This document shows, one piece after another, positions 47,432 to 60,305 of a stretch of DNA of 64,000 nt (within the stretch, counting starts at the first letter, position 1; each line of letters begins with the position of its first letter). Source of the DNA: Conus ventricosus (Eukaryota; Mollusca; Gastropoda; Neogastropoda; Conidae). Both the position numbers and the translations under genes were made by a program. The stretch lies in contig CM031620.1 of NCBI GenBank assembly GCA_018398815.1, positions 68,759,516 through 68,823,515 of the forward strand. Direction: 5' to 3'. Under the pieces are notes generated by a model. The model worked only from the letters and a program-made list of their open reading frames with translations, was not told where the DNA came from and did not search any database.

Positions 47432-47681
47432 TGTGTGTGTGTGTGCGTGTGGTGTGGTGTGGTGTGGTGTGGTGTGGTGTGGTGTGGTGTGGTGTGGTGG
47501 TGTGGTGTGGTGTGGGTGTGGTGTGGTGTGGTGTGGTGTGGTGTGGTGTGTGTGTGTGTGTGTGTGGTGGTGTGTGGTGTGTGGTTGTGGTGTGGTGTGG
47601 TGTGGTGTGTGGTGCGTGCGTGTGCGTGTGCGTGAGCGTGTGCGTGTGCGTGAGTGTGTGTGTGTGTGAGTGTGCGTGTGC

Positions 47682-47736
<55 letters not shown>

Positions 47737-47787
47737 TGCGTGTGCGTGTGCGTTGTGAGTGTGTTGGTGTGTGTGTGAGTGTGTGTG

Positions 47788-47818
<31 letters not shown>

Positions 47819-48050
47819 CGTGCGTGCGTGGTGCGTGCTGGTGCGTGCGTGCGTGCGTGCGAGTGTGTGCGTGCGTGTGCGTGAGCGTGTGCTGTGAGCG
47901 TGTGCGTGTGCGTGTGCGTGTGAGTGTGCGTGTGTGTGTCGGTGCGTGCGTGCGTGCGTGCGTGCGTGTGTTGTGTTGTGGTGTGGTGTGGTGTGGTGTG
48001 GTGTGGTGTGGTGTGGTGTTGGTGTGGGTTGTGTGTGTGTGTGCTTGTAC
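47432..48050. repeat. GGTGT / GT / GTGC compound repeat
   Basis: Long GGTGT blocks pass into GT, GTGAGT and GTGC blocks and back to GGTGT. It is similar in make-up to 44033-44325. Confidence 0.95.
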
Positions 48051-48337
48051 ACGCACTGCTGGTGTGTCTGTGTGTCCGGTTTTGTTTTTGTTTTTGGTCT
48101 TTTGTTAGGCTGACAGCACTGCTTGTTTCTCTGATGGTTTGCATTTCTGTCAGTTGTTCCTTTGGGTTTTTCCTGTTGTTTGTCAGTGGTGCGTGGTTTT
48201 GTTTTTCTCTGTGCCATACATGGTCAGTCCTGTCAATGGTCTTTTTTGCCATTTGTGTTCTTGCATGGTTTCTGTTGCCCAGTTCTGTGTGATGCTCCGT
48301 CTCATGTCTTACTCTTTCATAGCCGGCCAGCTGTCTG

Positions 48338-51060
48338 CATGGCTGTGGTCAGTACATCCCTGCTGTATGGCTGTGAGACATGGACACTGTACAGAGAACA
48401 CTTGGTGGTGGTCCTTACATCCCTGCTGTATGGCTGTGAGACAGGGACACTGTGCAGAGAACACATGGCAGTGGTCAGTACATCCCTGCTGTATGGCTGT
48501 GAGACATGGACACTGTACAGAGAACACTTGGTGGTGGTCCTTACATCCTGCTGTATGGCTGTGAGGACATGGACAGTGTACAGAGAACACATGGCAGTGG
48601 TCAGTACATCCCTGCTGTATGGCTGTGAGACATGGACACTGTACAGAGAACACTTGGTGGTGGTCCTTACATCCCTGCTGTATGGCTGTGAGACATGGAC
48701 AGTGTACAGAGAACACCATGGCAGTGGTCAGTACATCCCTGCTGTATGGCTGTGAGACATGGACATTGTACAGAGAACACTTGGTGGTGGTCCTTACATC
48801 CCTGCTGTATGGCTGTGAGACAGGGACAGTGTACAGAGAACACATGGCAGTAGTCAGTTACATCCTGCTGTTGGCCTGTGAGACATGGACACTGTACAGA
48901 GAACACATGGCAGTGGTCAGTACATCCCTGCTGTATGGCTGTGAGACATGGACGCTGTACAGAGAACACATGGCAGTGGTCAGTACATCCCTGTTGTATG
49001 GCTGTGAGAGCGGGGACAGTGTACAGAGAACACATGGCAGTGGTCAGTACATCCCTGCTGTATGGCTGTGAGACGGGGACAGTGTACAGAGAAACACATG
49101 GCAGTGGTCAGTACATCCCTGCTGTATGGCTGTGAGACATGGACACTGTACAGAGAACACATGGCAGTGGTCAGTACATCCCTGCTGTATGGCTGTGAGA
49201 GACATGGACACTGTACAGAGAACACATGGCAGTGGTCAGTACATCCCTGCTGTATGGCTGTGAGACATGGACACTGTACAGAGAACACTTGGTGGTGGTC
49301 CTTACATCCCTGCTGTTATGGCTGTGAGACATGGACACTGTACAGAGAACACTTGGTGGTGGTCCTTACATCCCTGTTGTATGGCTGTGGGACACGGACA
49401 GTGTACAGAGAACACATGGCAGTGGTCAGTACATCCCTGCTGTATGGCTGTGAGAGATGGGACATGTACAGAGAACACATGGCAGTGGTCAGTACATCCT
49501 GTTGTATGGCTGTGAGACCGGGACACTGTACAGAGAACACATGGCAGTGGTTCAGTACATCCTGCTGTATGGCTGTGAGACAAGGACAGTGTGCAGAGAA
49601 CACATGGCAGTGGTCAGTACATCCCTGCTGTATGGCTGTGAGACATGGACACATTTACAGAGAACACATGGCAGTGGTCAGTACATCCCTGCTGTATGGC
49701 TGTGAGACATGGACACTGTACAGAGAACATAATATTTATGGCAGTGGTCAGTAGATCCCATGCTGTATGGCTGTGAGACATGGACACTGTACAGAGAACA
49801 CTTGGTGGTGGTCCTTACATCCCTGCTGTATGGCTGTGAGACACGGACAGTGTACAGAGAAACACATGGCAGTGGTCAGTACATCCCTGCTGTATGGCTG
49901 CGAGACATGGACACTGTACAGAGAACACATGGCAGTGGTCAGTACATCCCTGCTGTATGGCTGTGTGACATGGACACTGTACAGAGAACACATGGCAGTG
50001 GTCAGTACATCCCTGTTGTATGTGGCTGTGAGACATGGACACTGTACAGAGAACACATGGCAGTGGTCAGTACATCCCTGCTGTATGGCTGTGAGCATGG
50101 ACACTGTACAGAGAACACATGGCAGTGGTCAATACATCCCTGTTGTATGGCTGTGAGACATGGACAGTGTACAGAGGAACACATGGCAGTGGTCAGTACA
50201 TCCCTGCTGTATGGCTGTGAGACATGGGACGTGTACAGAGAACACATGGCAGTGGTCAGTACATCCCTGCTGTATGGCTGTGAGACAGGGACAGTGTTAC
50301 AGAGAACACATGGCAGTGGTCAGTACATCCCTGCTGTATGGCTGTGAGACATGGACAATGTACACAGAACACATGGCAGTGGTCCTTACGTACCTGCTGT
50401 ATGGCTGTGAGACAGGGACAGTGTACAGAGAACACATGGCAGTGGTCAGTACATCCCTGTTGTATGGCTGTGAGACATGGACAGTGTACAGAGAACACAT
50501 GGCAGTGGTCAGTACATCCCTGCTGTATGGCTGTGAGGAACAGTATACAGAGAACACATGGCAGTGGTCAGTACATCCCTGCTGTATGGCTGTGAGACAT
50601 GGACAGTGTACAGAGAACACATGGCAGTGGTCAGTTACATCCTGCTGTATGGCTGTGAGACGGGGCAGTGTACAGGAAACACATGGCAGTGGTCAGTACA
50701 TCCCTGCTGTATGGCTGTGAGACGGGGACAGTGTACAGGAACACATGGCAGTGGTCAGTACATCCCTGCTGTATGGCTGTGAGACATGGACACTGTACAG
50801 AGAACACATGGCAGTGGTCAGTACATCCCTGCTGTATGGCTGTGAGACATGGACACTGTACAGAGAACACATGGCAGTGGTCAGTACATCCCTGCTGTAT
50901 GGCTGTGAGACATGGACACTGTACAGAGAACACTATGGCAGTGGTCAGTACATCCCTGCTGTATGGCTGTGAGACAGGGACAGTGTACAGAGAACACATG
51001 GCAGTAGTCAGTACATCCCTGCTGTATGGCTGTTGAGACATGGACACTGTGCAGAGAACA
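48338..51060 (+). repeat. 63-bp minisatellite derived from a reverse-transcriptase segment, about 43 copies
   Basis: Units are 63 bp (21 codons). One frame reads LLYGCETWTLYREH + MAVVSTS. LLYGCETWTL-REH is the motif near the C-terminus of many LINE reverse transcriptases, just before the FHxRCL block. Two unit types occur, one with 'acatggcagtggtcagtaca' and one with 'acttggtggtggtccttaca'. One-base indels break the frame often. The last copy runs directly into the rest of the LINE sequence at 51046. Confidence 0.9.
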
Positions 51061-51600
51061 CACTTGCAAACACTCATCAGTTCCACCTCTGGTGCCTGCT
51101 CATGATCATAGGTATCTCCAAGGAGGACAGTGTGTCCAGTACAGAAGTACTTCACAGAACAAACTTGCAGGCATCGAGGCGTTCATCATAGAGGCTCAAC
51201 TCTGATGGGCTGGACGATATGGTCTTGAATTCATGATGCAGGTCTGGTTCTCAGAGTTGGCATTCAGTGAAAGAAGCAATAGTTGTCTAATCAGACACTT
51301 CATGAGACTGCCTGAAGGCAACCCTGGGAGTCTGTGGTATTCCTCAGGTTGGGCGGGAGCTTCTTGCCTCTGACCACGCTGCCTGGTGACTTGCTCTCCA
51401 CCAGGGAGTACAGGTCTTTGGAGGGAGTCGCCTACAAGTCCTGGACCAGAAGCTTAAAGCCCACATGGAGAGGAGACCTGACCTGCCTTCTGCTGTTACT
51501 TGCCCACTGTGCGGTTGCATCTGTGCATCTGACTGTGGGCTGTATGTTCACCTATGCTGTCACTTGCATCATCATAGCTCACCATGGACCTTTGTTATTC
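51046..51600 (+). pseudogene. LINE ORF2 C-terminal remnant
   Basis: After the last array unit the reading continues with HQFHLWCLLMIIGISKED, SSTEVLHRTN, EAFIIEAQL, LKAHMERRPDLPSAVTCPLC and GCICASDCGLYVHLCCH in several frames. These are the ordered C-terminal blocks of an RTE/CR1-like LINE polyprotein (RCLRxIxGI, TEVLxR, IEAxIxxAQLRWxGH, and a final zinc-finger-like CxxCGRxCxSxxGLxxHxxxH). It is 5'-cut by the array and frameshifted. Confidence 0.72.
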
Positions 51601-51682
51601 TTTCACATCCATTCATTATCGGTATCTCTTGTTTCACTCACTCTTTCTCTGTGTTTTCTCTCTCGTTGTGTTGCCCATCTTT

Positions 51683-51689
<7 letters not shown>

Positions 51690-51719
<30 letters not shown>

Positions 51720-51791
51720 TCTCTCTTTGTCTCTGTGTCTCTCTCAGTCTCTTTCTGTCTGTCTGCTCTCTCTCTCTCTCATCTCTCCTCT

Positions 51792-51832
<41 letters not shown>

Positions 51833-53097
51833 CTCTTTCTGTCACTGTCTCTCTCTTGCTCTCCCTGTCTCATTCTGTCACTTTCTGTTTCTCTCTCTCT
51901 CCCTGTCTCTTTCTGTCACTTTCTGTTTCTCTCTCTCTCCCTGTCTCTTTCTGTCACTTTCTCTCTCTCTCTCTCTGTGTCTCTTTCTGTCACTTTCTCT
52001 TTCTCTCTCTCCCTGTCTCTTTCTGTCACTTTCTCTTCTCTCTCTCTCTCTCTCTCTGTTCTTTTCTGTCATTTCTCTTTCTCTCTCTCCCTGTCTCTTT
52101 CTGTCACTTTCTCTCTCTCTCCTCTGTCTCTTTCTGTCACTTTCTCTTTCTCTCTCTCCCTGTCTCTTCTGTCACTTCTTCTCTCTCTCTTCTCTTCTCT
52201 CTCCTCTCTCTCTCCTCTCTCTCTTCTCTGTTGTCTCTTTCTGTCACTTTCTCTTTCTCTCTCTCTCCCTGTCTCTTTCTGTCACTTTCTCTCTCTCTCT
52301 CTCCCTGTCTCTTTCTGCACTTTCTCTTTCTCTCTCTCCCTGTCTCTTTCTGTCACTTTCTCTCTCTCTCCTCTCCCTGTCCCTTGCTGTCACTTTCTCT
52401 CTCTCTCTCTCCCTGTCTCTTTCTGTCACTTTCTCTCTCTCTCTCTCCCTTTTCCCCTTTCTGTCACTTTCTCCTCTCTCTCTCCTGTCTCTTTCTGTCA
52501 CTTTCTCTCTCTCTCTCTCTCCTGTCTCTTTCTGTCACTTTCTCTCTCTCTCTCTCCCTTGTCTCTTTCTGTCACTTTCTCTTTTCTCTCTCTCCCTGTC
52601 TCTTTCTGTCACTTCTCTCTCTCTCCTCCCTGTCTCTTTCTGTCACTTTCTGTTTCTTTTCCTCTCCCTGTCTCTTTCTGTCACTTTCTGTTTCTCTCTC
52701 TCTCCCTCTCTTTCTGTCACTTTGTTTCTCTCTCTCTCCCTGCCCTTTTTCTGTCACTTTCTCTTTCTCTCTCTCCCTGTCTCTTTCTGCCCCACTTTCT
52801 TCCTTTCTCTCCCCTCTCCCGTCTCTTTCTGTCACTTTCGGGTTCTCTCTCTCCCCCTGTCTCTTTCTGTCACTTTCTGTTTCTCTCTCTTCCCTGTCTC
52901 TTTCTGTCACTTTCTGTTTCTCTCTCCCCTCCCTGTCTCTTTCTGTCACTTTCTGTTTCTCTCTCTCTCCCTGTCTCTTTCTGTCACTTTCTGTTTCTCT
53001 CTCTCTCCCTGTCTCTTTTTGTCACTTTCTGTTTCTCTCTCTCTCCCTGTCTCTTTCTGTCACTTTCTTTCTCTTCACTTTCTTTCTCTCTCCCCCC
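51690..53097. repeat. (TC)n-rich microsatellite/minisatellite
   Basis: TC runs are interleaved with ccctgtctctttctgtcact blocks of about 40 bp. The 400-600-codon Ser/Leu-rich frames here are repeat artefacts. The continuation on the far side of the LINE (59072 on) is also C/T rich. Confidence 0.95.
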
Positions 53098-53859
53098 CTC
53101 TCTGTGCTCTCCCCCCGGGGGGTTGCGACCTTGTCGTGGTCGGAGGGCTTGCGCGGGTCCAGTGATCCTTAGGTTTTTGCTGGCGGGGGCATAAATACTT
53201 GGAGGTAGGCTAGTTTTTTCAAACTGCTTTTAGGTCCGAGAAGCTAAGATGCTGTCTGGCCTAAGCATAACGTGGTAAGGAGTTGAGCCCCTGGTAGGGT
53301 TTCCCCATGTCAGATAGGTAAGGGTGAGGATCCTGACTAAGAGTAACCCGCCCTTTCTCCTTTTCTTGTTTTCTCCCTTCTTATTTCGCCCTTTTCTATC
53401 TTGTCTCCCCTTCAAGTCTTCTTTTCCACACTCCTTTTCTCTCTGTGGTCCCCTTAAGATCCGCCGCGTTTGCCGTGCGGTGCGACCTGTGTCAGAGGGG
53501 AATGAGATCCTGGGATTGGAGGGGCCAAAGCGCTCTCAACACATCACTTTGGCTCGGACCTCTCCTAGACAGGGAGTACATTTTGGGCCCCGGGGTTGTA
53601 CTAATCGGTCCCCTTCTTGGGGCTGGGTCAAGACAGACAGTCCCCCTATGGCCAAGTAAACCCCTGCAGTGCTCAGCTCTCTGTTCCCGGGAGTTGAGCA
53701 TGATCAGGGGGGATAGGGTTGGTTGCTTCTGTTTGTCGTATGTCTCTCCGAAGCCTGGAAGGGGTCAAGACCCTTGGTTTCTTGGCCCTGGCCCCTTAGT
53801 TGGAAATCCAAGGTGGGGTGGTGAAGGGAGGGATGAAACATTATACAATTATTATGGCT

Positions 53860-55141
53860 TTTTCTAAAAACTTCCCCCCAAGAAGAAAAGGAGGCAGCTT
53901 CCCCCATTTCAGGGGATTTCGAAACTGACAGTGATTCTGATTTCAGAGGTTAGACAGAGGACAGGTTTCTGGGCTTCCTGGCTTGTGATGGAAGGGACGG
54001 AGCAGGAAAGACCCCTTTTTAGCTCTGAGCCCTTTTGCTATCCAAAAGGGCTTTCAAGGTATAGCAGGTGACCCTCGGTCCATCAAGAGGTTGAGAAATG
54101 GCTCCTTTCTAATTCAATGTAATCACAAAAAAAAATCTGAACAGCTGCTGAAGGCAACAAAACTAGTGGAAAAGGGAGATCAGGGTAACTCCCCACAAAA
54201 AAGTTAAATTCATCGAAAGGCGTGATTTGCTGCCGGGATTTATCAGGTGTCTCAGAGGCAGAAATCAAAACGGAGTGGCATCCCCAGGGTGTGACGGAGG
54301 TGCCGCAGGGTGACTGTAAAGAAGGGTGCATTCTGCAACCCTGTGCTGCCTCCGGTCATCAAAGTTTGGCTACCTGAATGTCCGGGTTCAGTTATATGTT
54401 CCGTCCCCGTTTTAGGTGCTTCAGGTGCCAGAAATTTGGCCATGTCAGGGGCCGTGTTCGGGCAAGAGGTTTGCGGTGTTGCTGCAAGGGAACCATGTGG
54501 GCCCTGTCAAGATCCCGGGACATTGTGCTAACTGCGGTGGCGACCATCCTCCTCTTCACGAAACTGTCCTCTTTGGATTCAAGAATCCGCAATCCAACGA
54601 ATAAAAACTGAAAAGAAAATTTCCTTTTTTGAAGCCCGGAAACAGGTTTGTGGGGAGTCAGACGCGACAGCTTCTTCCTATGCTTCGGCCGTAAAGAAAG
54701 TTCCCACAGTTTCCACTCGGTCAGTCTGCTCCAGACTGATGAATTCATGTTTTCAAAGACATTGCAAGTAAGATCTGTCAATTCTGGTGGTAGCAAGTCC
54801 ACCACCTCCAACCCAAAGTGAATGCCCCTGGTGGAGGGGAAAAAATCCGCCAAACCCCCCAGACTGCCCAGCAGTCTACAACATCTGCTGCTGGGCAGAT
54901 TAAAAAACCCAGCACCCTACCCCGAACTCCTCTGTCCAGTGCCCGTGCGGGGGAAGGGAGTTCAATCCAGTTGTTTGGGGATGGTGGAGATGAAGGAAAA
55001 AAAACCTCCACCGTCTCCCAAATCCAGATCTTCTTCACCTGTTGGCAAGTCTGCCAGCAGGTCTGAAGACCAGCATAGTCCAGTGAAACTAAAAAATAAA
55101 TTCACTCCATTGGAAGCAGATGTTGATGTGGAGATGACCTA
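53860..55141 (+). pseudogene. LINE ORF1 (gag-like, CCHC zinc knuckles)
   Basis: Across frames: LSPFAIQKGFQGIAGDP, SIKRLRNGSFLI (RNA-binding-like segment), VTVKK, then FRCFRCQKFGHVRGRC (CX2CX4HX4C) near 54.41 kb and GHCANCGGDHPP near 54.53 kb. A proline/serine-rich tail precedes the stop at 55141. The block order is that of I/Nimb ORF1 proteins. Repeated frameshifts prevent one continuous protein. Confidence 0.75.
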
Positions 55142-55168
55142 ATCTCTCTCCTTTTCGCCCTCTGCACC

Positions 55169-58100
55169 ATGGATAGTACAATATTCCATTGGAATACCCG
55201 TGGATTAAATTCCAACTTTGAGGAGCTGCAGCTTCTGTGTCAATCTATAAAACCTTCCGTCGTGGCTCTTCAGGAAACTCAATTCAAAGCCAGAAGACCT
55301 TCACTTTTTCTGGCTTTAATATTCTTTCAAAACCTGCACAACCATCTACGTTGGGACTGTCGGGCGGTGTTGCCCTTCTCATACACAAAACTCTACTGTA
55401 TAGACCTGTCGCTCTGTCTACCTCCCTTCAAGCTGTTGCTGCGAGAGTCACTCTCCACAAGACTGTCACAATCTGTTCCATTTATCTACCTCCTTCAGTC
55501 CCGGTTTGTCGTCAGGGACCTTGTCAGTCTGATAGGAGAACTTCCTCGACCTTTTTTGCTGTTGGGTGACTTTAACGGTCACAATCCTCTTTGGGGTAGT
55601 GTCAGTACATCATCCAGAGGTCTGCTAATTGAGGATGTCCTTTCGGATTTGGATTTGTGTTGTCTGAACGACGGATCTGCAACTTACCTCCACTCTTCCA
55701 CAGGTTCACTTTCGTGTTTAGATTTGTCGGTTTGTGACCCCTCGCTGGTCCTGGACTATGAGTGGTCTGTCCATGACGATCTGCACGGAAGTGACCATTT
55801 CCCTGTCCTTCTACAACCTGTAATAACTGAACACATCTCTGTCTCTCAACATCTAAATTATAAGAAAGCAAACTGGGATCTATTTGCAGCCACATATTTC
55901 TAAGGCATTCCTGGACACTGATTTTCTTCAGAGTCCGGACCCAGCAGAATCACTGACTAACACACTGATCAAGTGTGCTAAAACTTGTATTTCAGTGTCT
56001 CCGATAAACTTCAAATGCCAAAAACACCCTGGTTTGATTCAGACTGCCAACAAATTTCCACAGTTCGAAAACGGGCTCAGCGTCAGGTGTACCAACGACC
56101 TTCGGGTCCCAACGCTCGAGCCCCATCAGAAACTCCGTGCCAAATCGAGACACACTTTTAAAATCAGTAAACGTCGGTCCTGGAGAAGCTTCTGCTCCAG
56201 GCTGACATCAAAAACCCTTCCAAGAAAAAAGTGTGGAACATCATTAAGAAAATCAAAGGGAAGAACACTTGTCCCCTGTGACCATCTCAAGTTTTCGGAC
56301 TCTTTAATAACAGACAAAAAGCATTTGCTAATCTGCTTGCTTCAACCATTGAAAAGAATTCCTCCTCTTCAAACAAATCAGCCACTTTTGTCAAAAACAA
56401 AGCCCTAAAAGAAAAATCACCCTGCAACTTTTCGTCCGACAACATGAAAGACTACAATCTTCCTTTCACGTTAAACGAGCTGAAATCTGCCTTACTTTCT
56501 TGCACCGATTCCTCTCCAGGTATAGATGAAATTCATTATCAACTATTGAAACATCTTCCGCAAGAAGGTCTGGACATCCTGCTACAGGTATACAACCATG
56601 TTGGACTACAGGTTTCTTTCCACCCTCTTGGCGGAAAGCCCTCATTATTCCCATCCCCAAACCTGGAAAAGATCTTTCTAATCCATCAAACTACCGTCCC
56701 ATAGCTTTGACCAGCTGTGTCTGCAAATTGATGGAGAAAATGGTCAATGCTAGGCTCATGTGGAAACTCAAAAACCGAGGCCTTTTGGCGAAAGAACAGT
56801 GTGGTTTCCGCAAACATCGGACTACTGTTGACCATTTGATTCGTCTGGAATCTACACTTCGGAACGCTTTTTTGAACAGACAGCATACAGTGGCAATTTT
56901 CTTTGACTTGGAGAAGGCCTACGATACTACCTGGAAGTCGGGGATACTTCATTTTTCTCCACGATCTGGGTTTTCGAGGTCATCTTCCGCTTTTTATTCA
57001 ACATTTTTTGGTAGAACGACATTTTTCAGGTCCGGGTTGGCACCACTCTCTCTGATGTCCACGAGCAGGAGTTGGGTGTTCCACAGGGGAGCATACTGTC
57101 TCCTGCCCTCTTTAGTATTAAAATCAACAACATTGTTCAATCAGTTCAGCAGGGTTCAGACTGCTCATTGTTTGTGGATGATTTTGCTGTCTACGCAACT
57201 GGAAGCCTGTACCCGAGTGTCCAGGGGCAGGCTTCAGCTTTGCGTAGATAAAATCCATCGGTGGGCGGATGAAAACGGTTTCACCTTTTCTCCAACAAAG
57301 ACGCAGTGTATTCACTTCCATAATTTCCGTCAGTTTTTCCCAGATCCTGAACTTCAAGTAGGGAAATCTCCCATTCCAGCTGTTAGAGAGGCCAAATTTC
57401 TGGGAGTCATTTTTGACCAGAAACTTAACTTTCTCAGCCACATCAAACACCCTCAAAACTGCTTGCCAGAAAGCACTGAATATTCTGCGGGTCGTAGCTC
57501 ACACCGACTGGGGCGCTGATAAGAAAACTTGCTGCACCTCTACAGAGCCTTGGTCCGTTCCAAACTGGACTACGGTTGTGCTGTCTACGGCTCCGCAAGA
57601 TCGTCTTACCTCAAACTCTTGGACCCTATCCACCATCAAGGGCTTCGTCTCTGTCTTGGAGCGTTCCGCAACCCCCTGTGTACAGCCTGTACGCAGAGGC
57701 GGGTGAACCTTCATTGTCCAACCGCAGGCTGAAACTGTCTTTGAATTTATTATATCCGACTGTTCTCAGAACCGCAGAATCCTGCCTAGACTGTGTCTTT
57801 GACCCTCCGTTCCAAAGTAAGTTTGAAAATAACCCGAAATGTATTCCGCCGTTTGGTCTTCGTATGCGGCCTCACGTGCGGAATGCAGGTCTAGACCTAG
57901 GAGTTGTGTCCGATTTTTCCAAGTTTCCGGATCAACCTCCGTGGACTTTTTCACACCAGAGATTCGTTTCGATCTTGCAGCTTTTCGCAAAGAGTCTACC
58001 AGCTCTCTGGCGTACAAGGCATTGTATGCTGACCTCTGTTCCAAATTCCCATCCTGTCAAAAAGTTTACACTGACGGTTCCAAGTCTGAAGATGAGTGGC

Positions 58101-58900
58101 CTGTGCAGCCTACTGCCCTGGGGCTCCTTCTCAGATACTGTTGGAACATATTCATTCCGATGCTTCTGTCTATTCTGCTGAACTTACCGCTCTGGTTTTG
58201 GCTTTGAAGATAATCTCGCATTCTTCGAAGAGGGACTTTCTGGTTCTGTCGGATTCGCTGTCAGCTTTGGAGGCCATAGCTGGCCGCAACCTTCAGCATC
58301 CAGAACTTTTACTTTTTTAAAAACTTTTTAGCAAATTGAAGGCGGACGGTTAACAACATTACTCTTGCTTGGGTTCCTGGTCATGTTGCATCGGCGGGAA
58401 CGAAATGGTTGATCGTTTAGCCAAGAACGCCACAAGAGAGAAACTGTCCAACGTTTATATCCCCTGCTCAGATGTGAAACCCAAATTAATGATTATGTGA
58501 GAGACCTCTGGCAGGAGGATAGGAACACACAGACGAGTAACAAACTCTTTCAGATCCGTCCAAACCTTAAGGACTTCCTCCCATCTACGTCGGGAGGTCG
58601 TAAAGAGGAAACGGTTCTGTGCCAGCTGCACACCGGCCATTCGTATTTTACCCATTCTTACCTTTTAAAGAGTGAAGAAGCTCGTGGTGCATTCCATGTC
58701 ATGCACCACTCACAATGAAACATGTTCTTTTGGAGTGTTGGACTTGCACGATGTGAGACACAAACATTTTACACGCGGAGTCCATGAAGATCCTGTTCAG
58801 GGATGTCCCGCCTGATGTGATCCTTGAGTTTTTGAGAGAGATTAAAAATTTTTCATCTGATTTAAGATTTTTACGGAAGAAAGATTTTTAATGCAATTTC
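55169..58900 (+). pseudogene. LINE ORF2 (endonuclease, reverse transcriptase, RNase H)
   Basis: It starts MDSTIFHWNTRGLNSNFEEL 28 bp after the ORF1 stop. Endonuclease motifs: N (HWNTRG), E (ALQET), LLLGDFNGHNPLWGS and GSDHFPV, up to about 55.8 kb. RT motifs: CKLMEKMVNARL, KEQCGFRKHRTTVDHL, FFDLEKAYDTTW, LGVPQGS-type in a shifted frame, and the catalytic SLFVDDFAVYATG near 57.18 kb. RNase H motifs: VYTDGSKS, SAELTALVLAL, LVLSDSLSALEA and the D of VDRLAKNA, 58.06-58.44 kb. Catalytic residues remain, but frameshifts occur about every 200-400 bp. Confidence 0.87.
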
Positions 58901-59071
58901 TGGTGCATTTCTAAGACGATGTCATTTAATGAGATGTGTGAAAGTTGTTAATGTTTGTTTTTTTTTTTTTTTTTTTAATGACTGGTGAGTTGATTTTAAT
59001 GTGGTGACAGCCCTGATGTGGCCCTTTGCGGTCGGCTGGGCTATAAGCAACATTATCTTATCTTATCTTAT

Positions 59072-59460
59072 CTCTCTGTGCTCCAGTTTTTTTTCATCCT
59101 CTCTCTCACCCCTTCTGTCTTCTTCTCACATTTCTTCTTACCCTCTCTGCCCCCCCCCCCTCCCCTTGACTCTCTTTTTGCCCTTTTTCTCCCCCCTTCC
59201 CCCTTTTCTATCTTCTCCCAGCTTCCCCTCCCTCAGTTCTTCCCTATTCTTTCTTTTATCTCTTCTCCAGGGACCTCTCTGTCTCTCTTCTTCTCCCACC
59301 TCAACTCTCTTTTCTAGTTTTCTGTGCCCCTCCCCCTTCCCCCCTCCTTCTCCTTCCCTTTCCAAGACTTGGTCCTGTTCCCTCCCCCATTCCTCTTCCC
59401 TCATCTTCCCACCCCAACTTCCTCCTGACCCTGACCCCCATTCTTTTCACAGATTCATGT
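59072..59460. repeat. C/T-rich low-complexity sequence
   Basis: This appears to be the right half of the microsatellite into which the LINE inserted, with a degenerate TC/CCCC composition. The frames here are not genes. 59460-60300 shows no other feature. Confidence 0.8.
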
Positions 59461-60305
59461 TTGTTTCTCTGTCACTGCAGATATTTTCTTCTTCTTTTTC
59501 TTTTTTTTGAAACAAATAAGTATATTATTGAATATGACTCATATTACCTCCCAGCCCTTTTCATAGACATTATGCATGCACAAGCTCAACTGTCAACACG
59601 TCACATGCACAGAATTGCCAAGGGCAGGTTTTTGATATCTTGCTGTTTCTTTCTGTGTTGTCATTGTGAGGTTTGTGCTTGTTGTGATGGAGGATCTCCT
59701 GATGTCGGGGAGTGAGGCTGATTTACATGTGTTCCCATCCACCACAGTCATGGAAAGTTTATTTTGACCCATTTTGCCTTTTCTGAGTTTGTCGTGCCAG
59801 TGTTGAAAATTACTGGAAGATACGTTTTCTTTTTGATCCTCCCGTTGGGTTTTTATGGCCATATTTGGTGAGATGCGTAGTGTCTGGTCTTCTCCTGTGC
59901 TTGTGACTGCAGGAGGTCTGCCTGCTGGCCTCAGCCGACACATTTTCCAACTTCAGAGCAGCTCATGGTTGTCTGGTTACCCTGTTGACACAGAGCTAAT
60001 GGTACGCCAGATAGTGCGGGTGTAGACTCCAGGTTTTCCTTCTCTTGGGCTACGTTGGTTCCTGATGCCTTCTTCTATATCATCCAGTGCACCCCCTAAG
60101 CACAAGGCTTGAGGTATCCCTGATCCACCAACCTGGGGATGTGCCTCTATGCTGTATAGCCCCAGTGCAAGGCATTAAGTTCAGTCAGATGTTATGTGGT
60201 TTCAGCCAAAAGTCAAACGTTTTCCTGTACTCCCAGCCTTCCGACTTTTGACCAGCGAAGGTTTGCTGCTGTGCATGACCGTGTGTTCTGTGTGTCTGTG
60301 TGCAG

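Larger units (their letters stand above)
53110..59071 (+). mobile_element. Near full-length I/Nimb-type LINE, decayed
   Basis: The 5' end (gttgcgaccttgtcgtggtc at 53121) is a start I associate with this LINE group. The 3' end is ctataagcaacattatctta plus repeats of TTATC. Direct repeats ctctctgtgctc at 53098-53109 and 59072-59083 form a 12-bp target-site duplication, so the element is complete end to end (about 5.96 kb). It carries ORF1 with CCHC knuckles and ORF2 with endonuclease, reverse transcriptase and RNase H, which supports the I superfamily. Many frameshifts make it inactive as written. The 58-bp copy at 10561 is from the same family. Confidence 0.9.

Noticed and set aside
47311..48252. 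His/Thr-rich and Cys/Val-rich frames up to 282 codons
   Set aside because: GT/GGTGT compound repeat read in different frames.
48309..51155. A host gene with Cys/His-rich zinc-finger-like repeats (VHPCCMAVRHGHC on +, CLTAIQQGCTDHCH on -)
   Set aside because: Both are alternative frames of the 63-bp LINE-derived minisatellite; the regular Cys/His spacing follows from the repeat.
51334..53194. Overlapping 536-612-codon Ser/Leu-rich frames
   Set aside because: TC-rich microsatellite translated in three frames; all three frames are open equally, which is typical of dinucleotide repeats and not of coding DNA.
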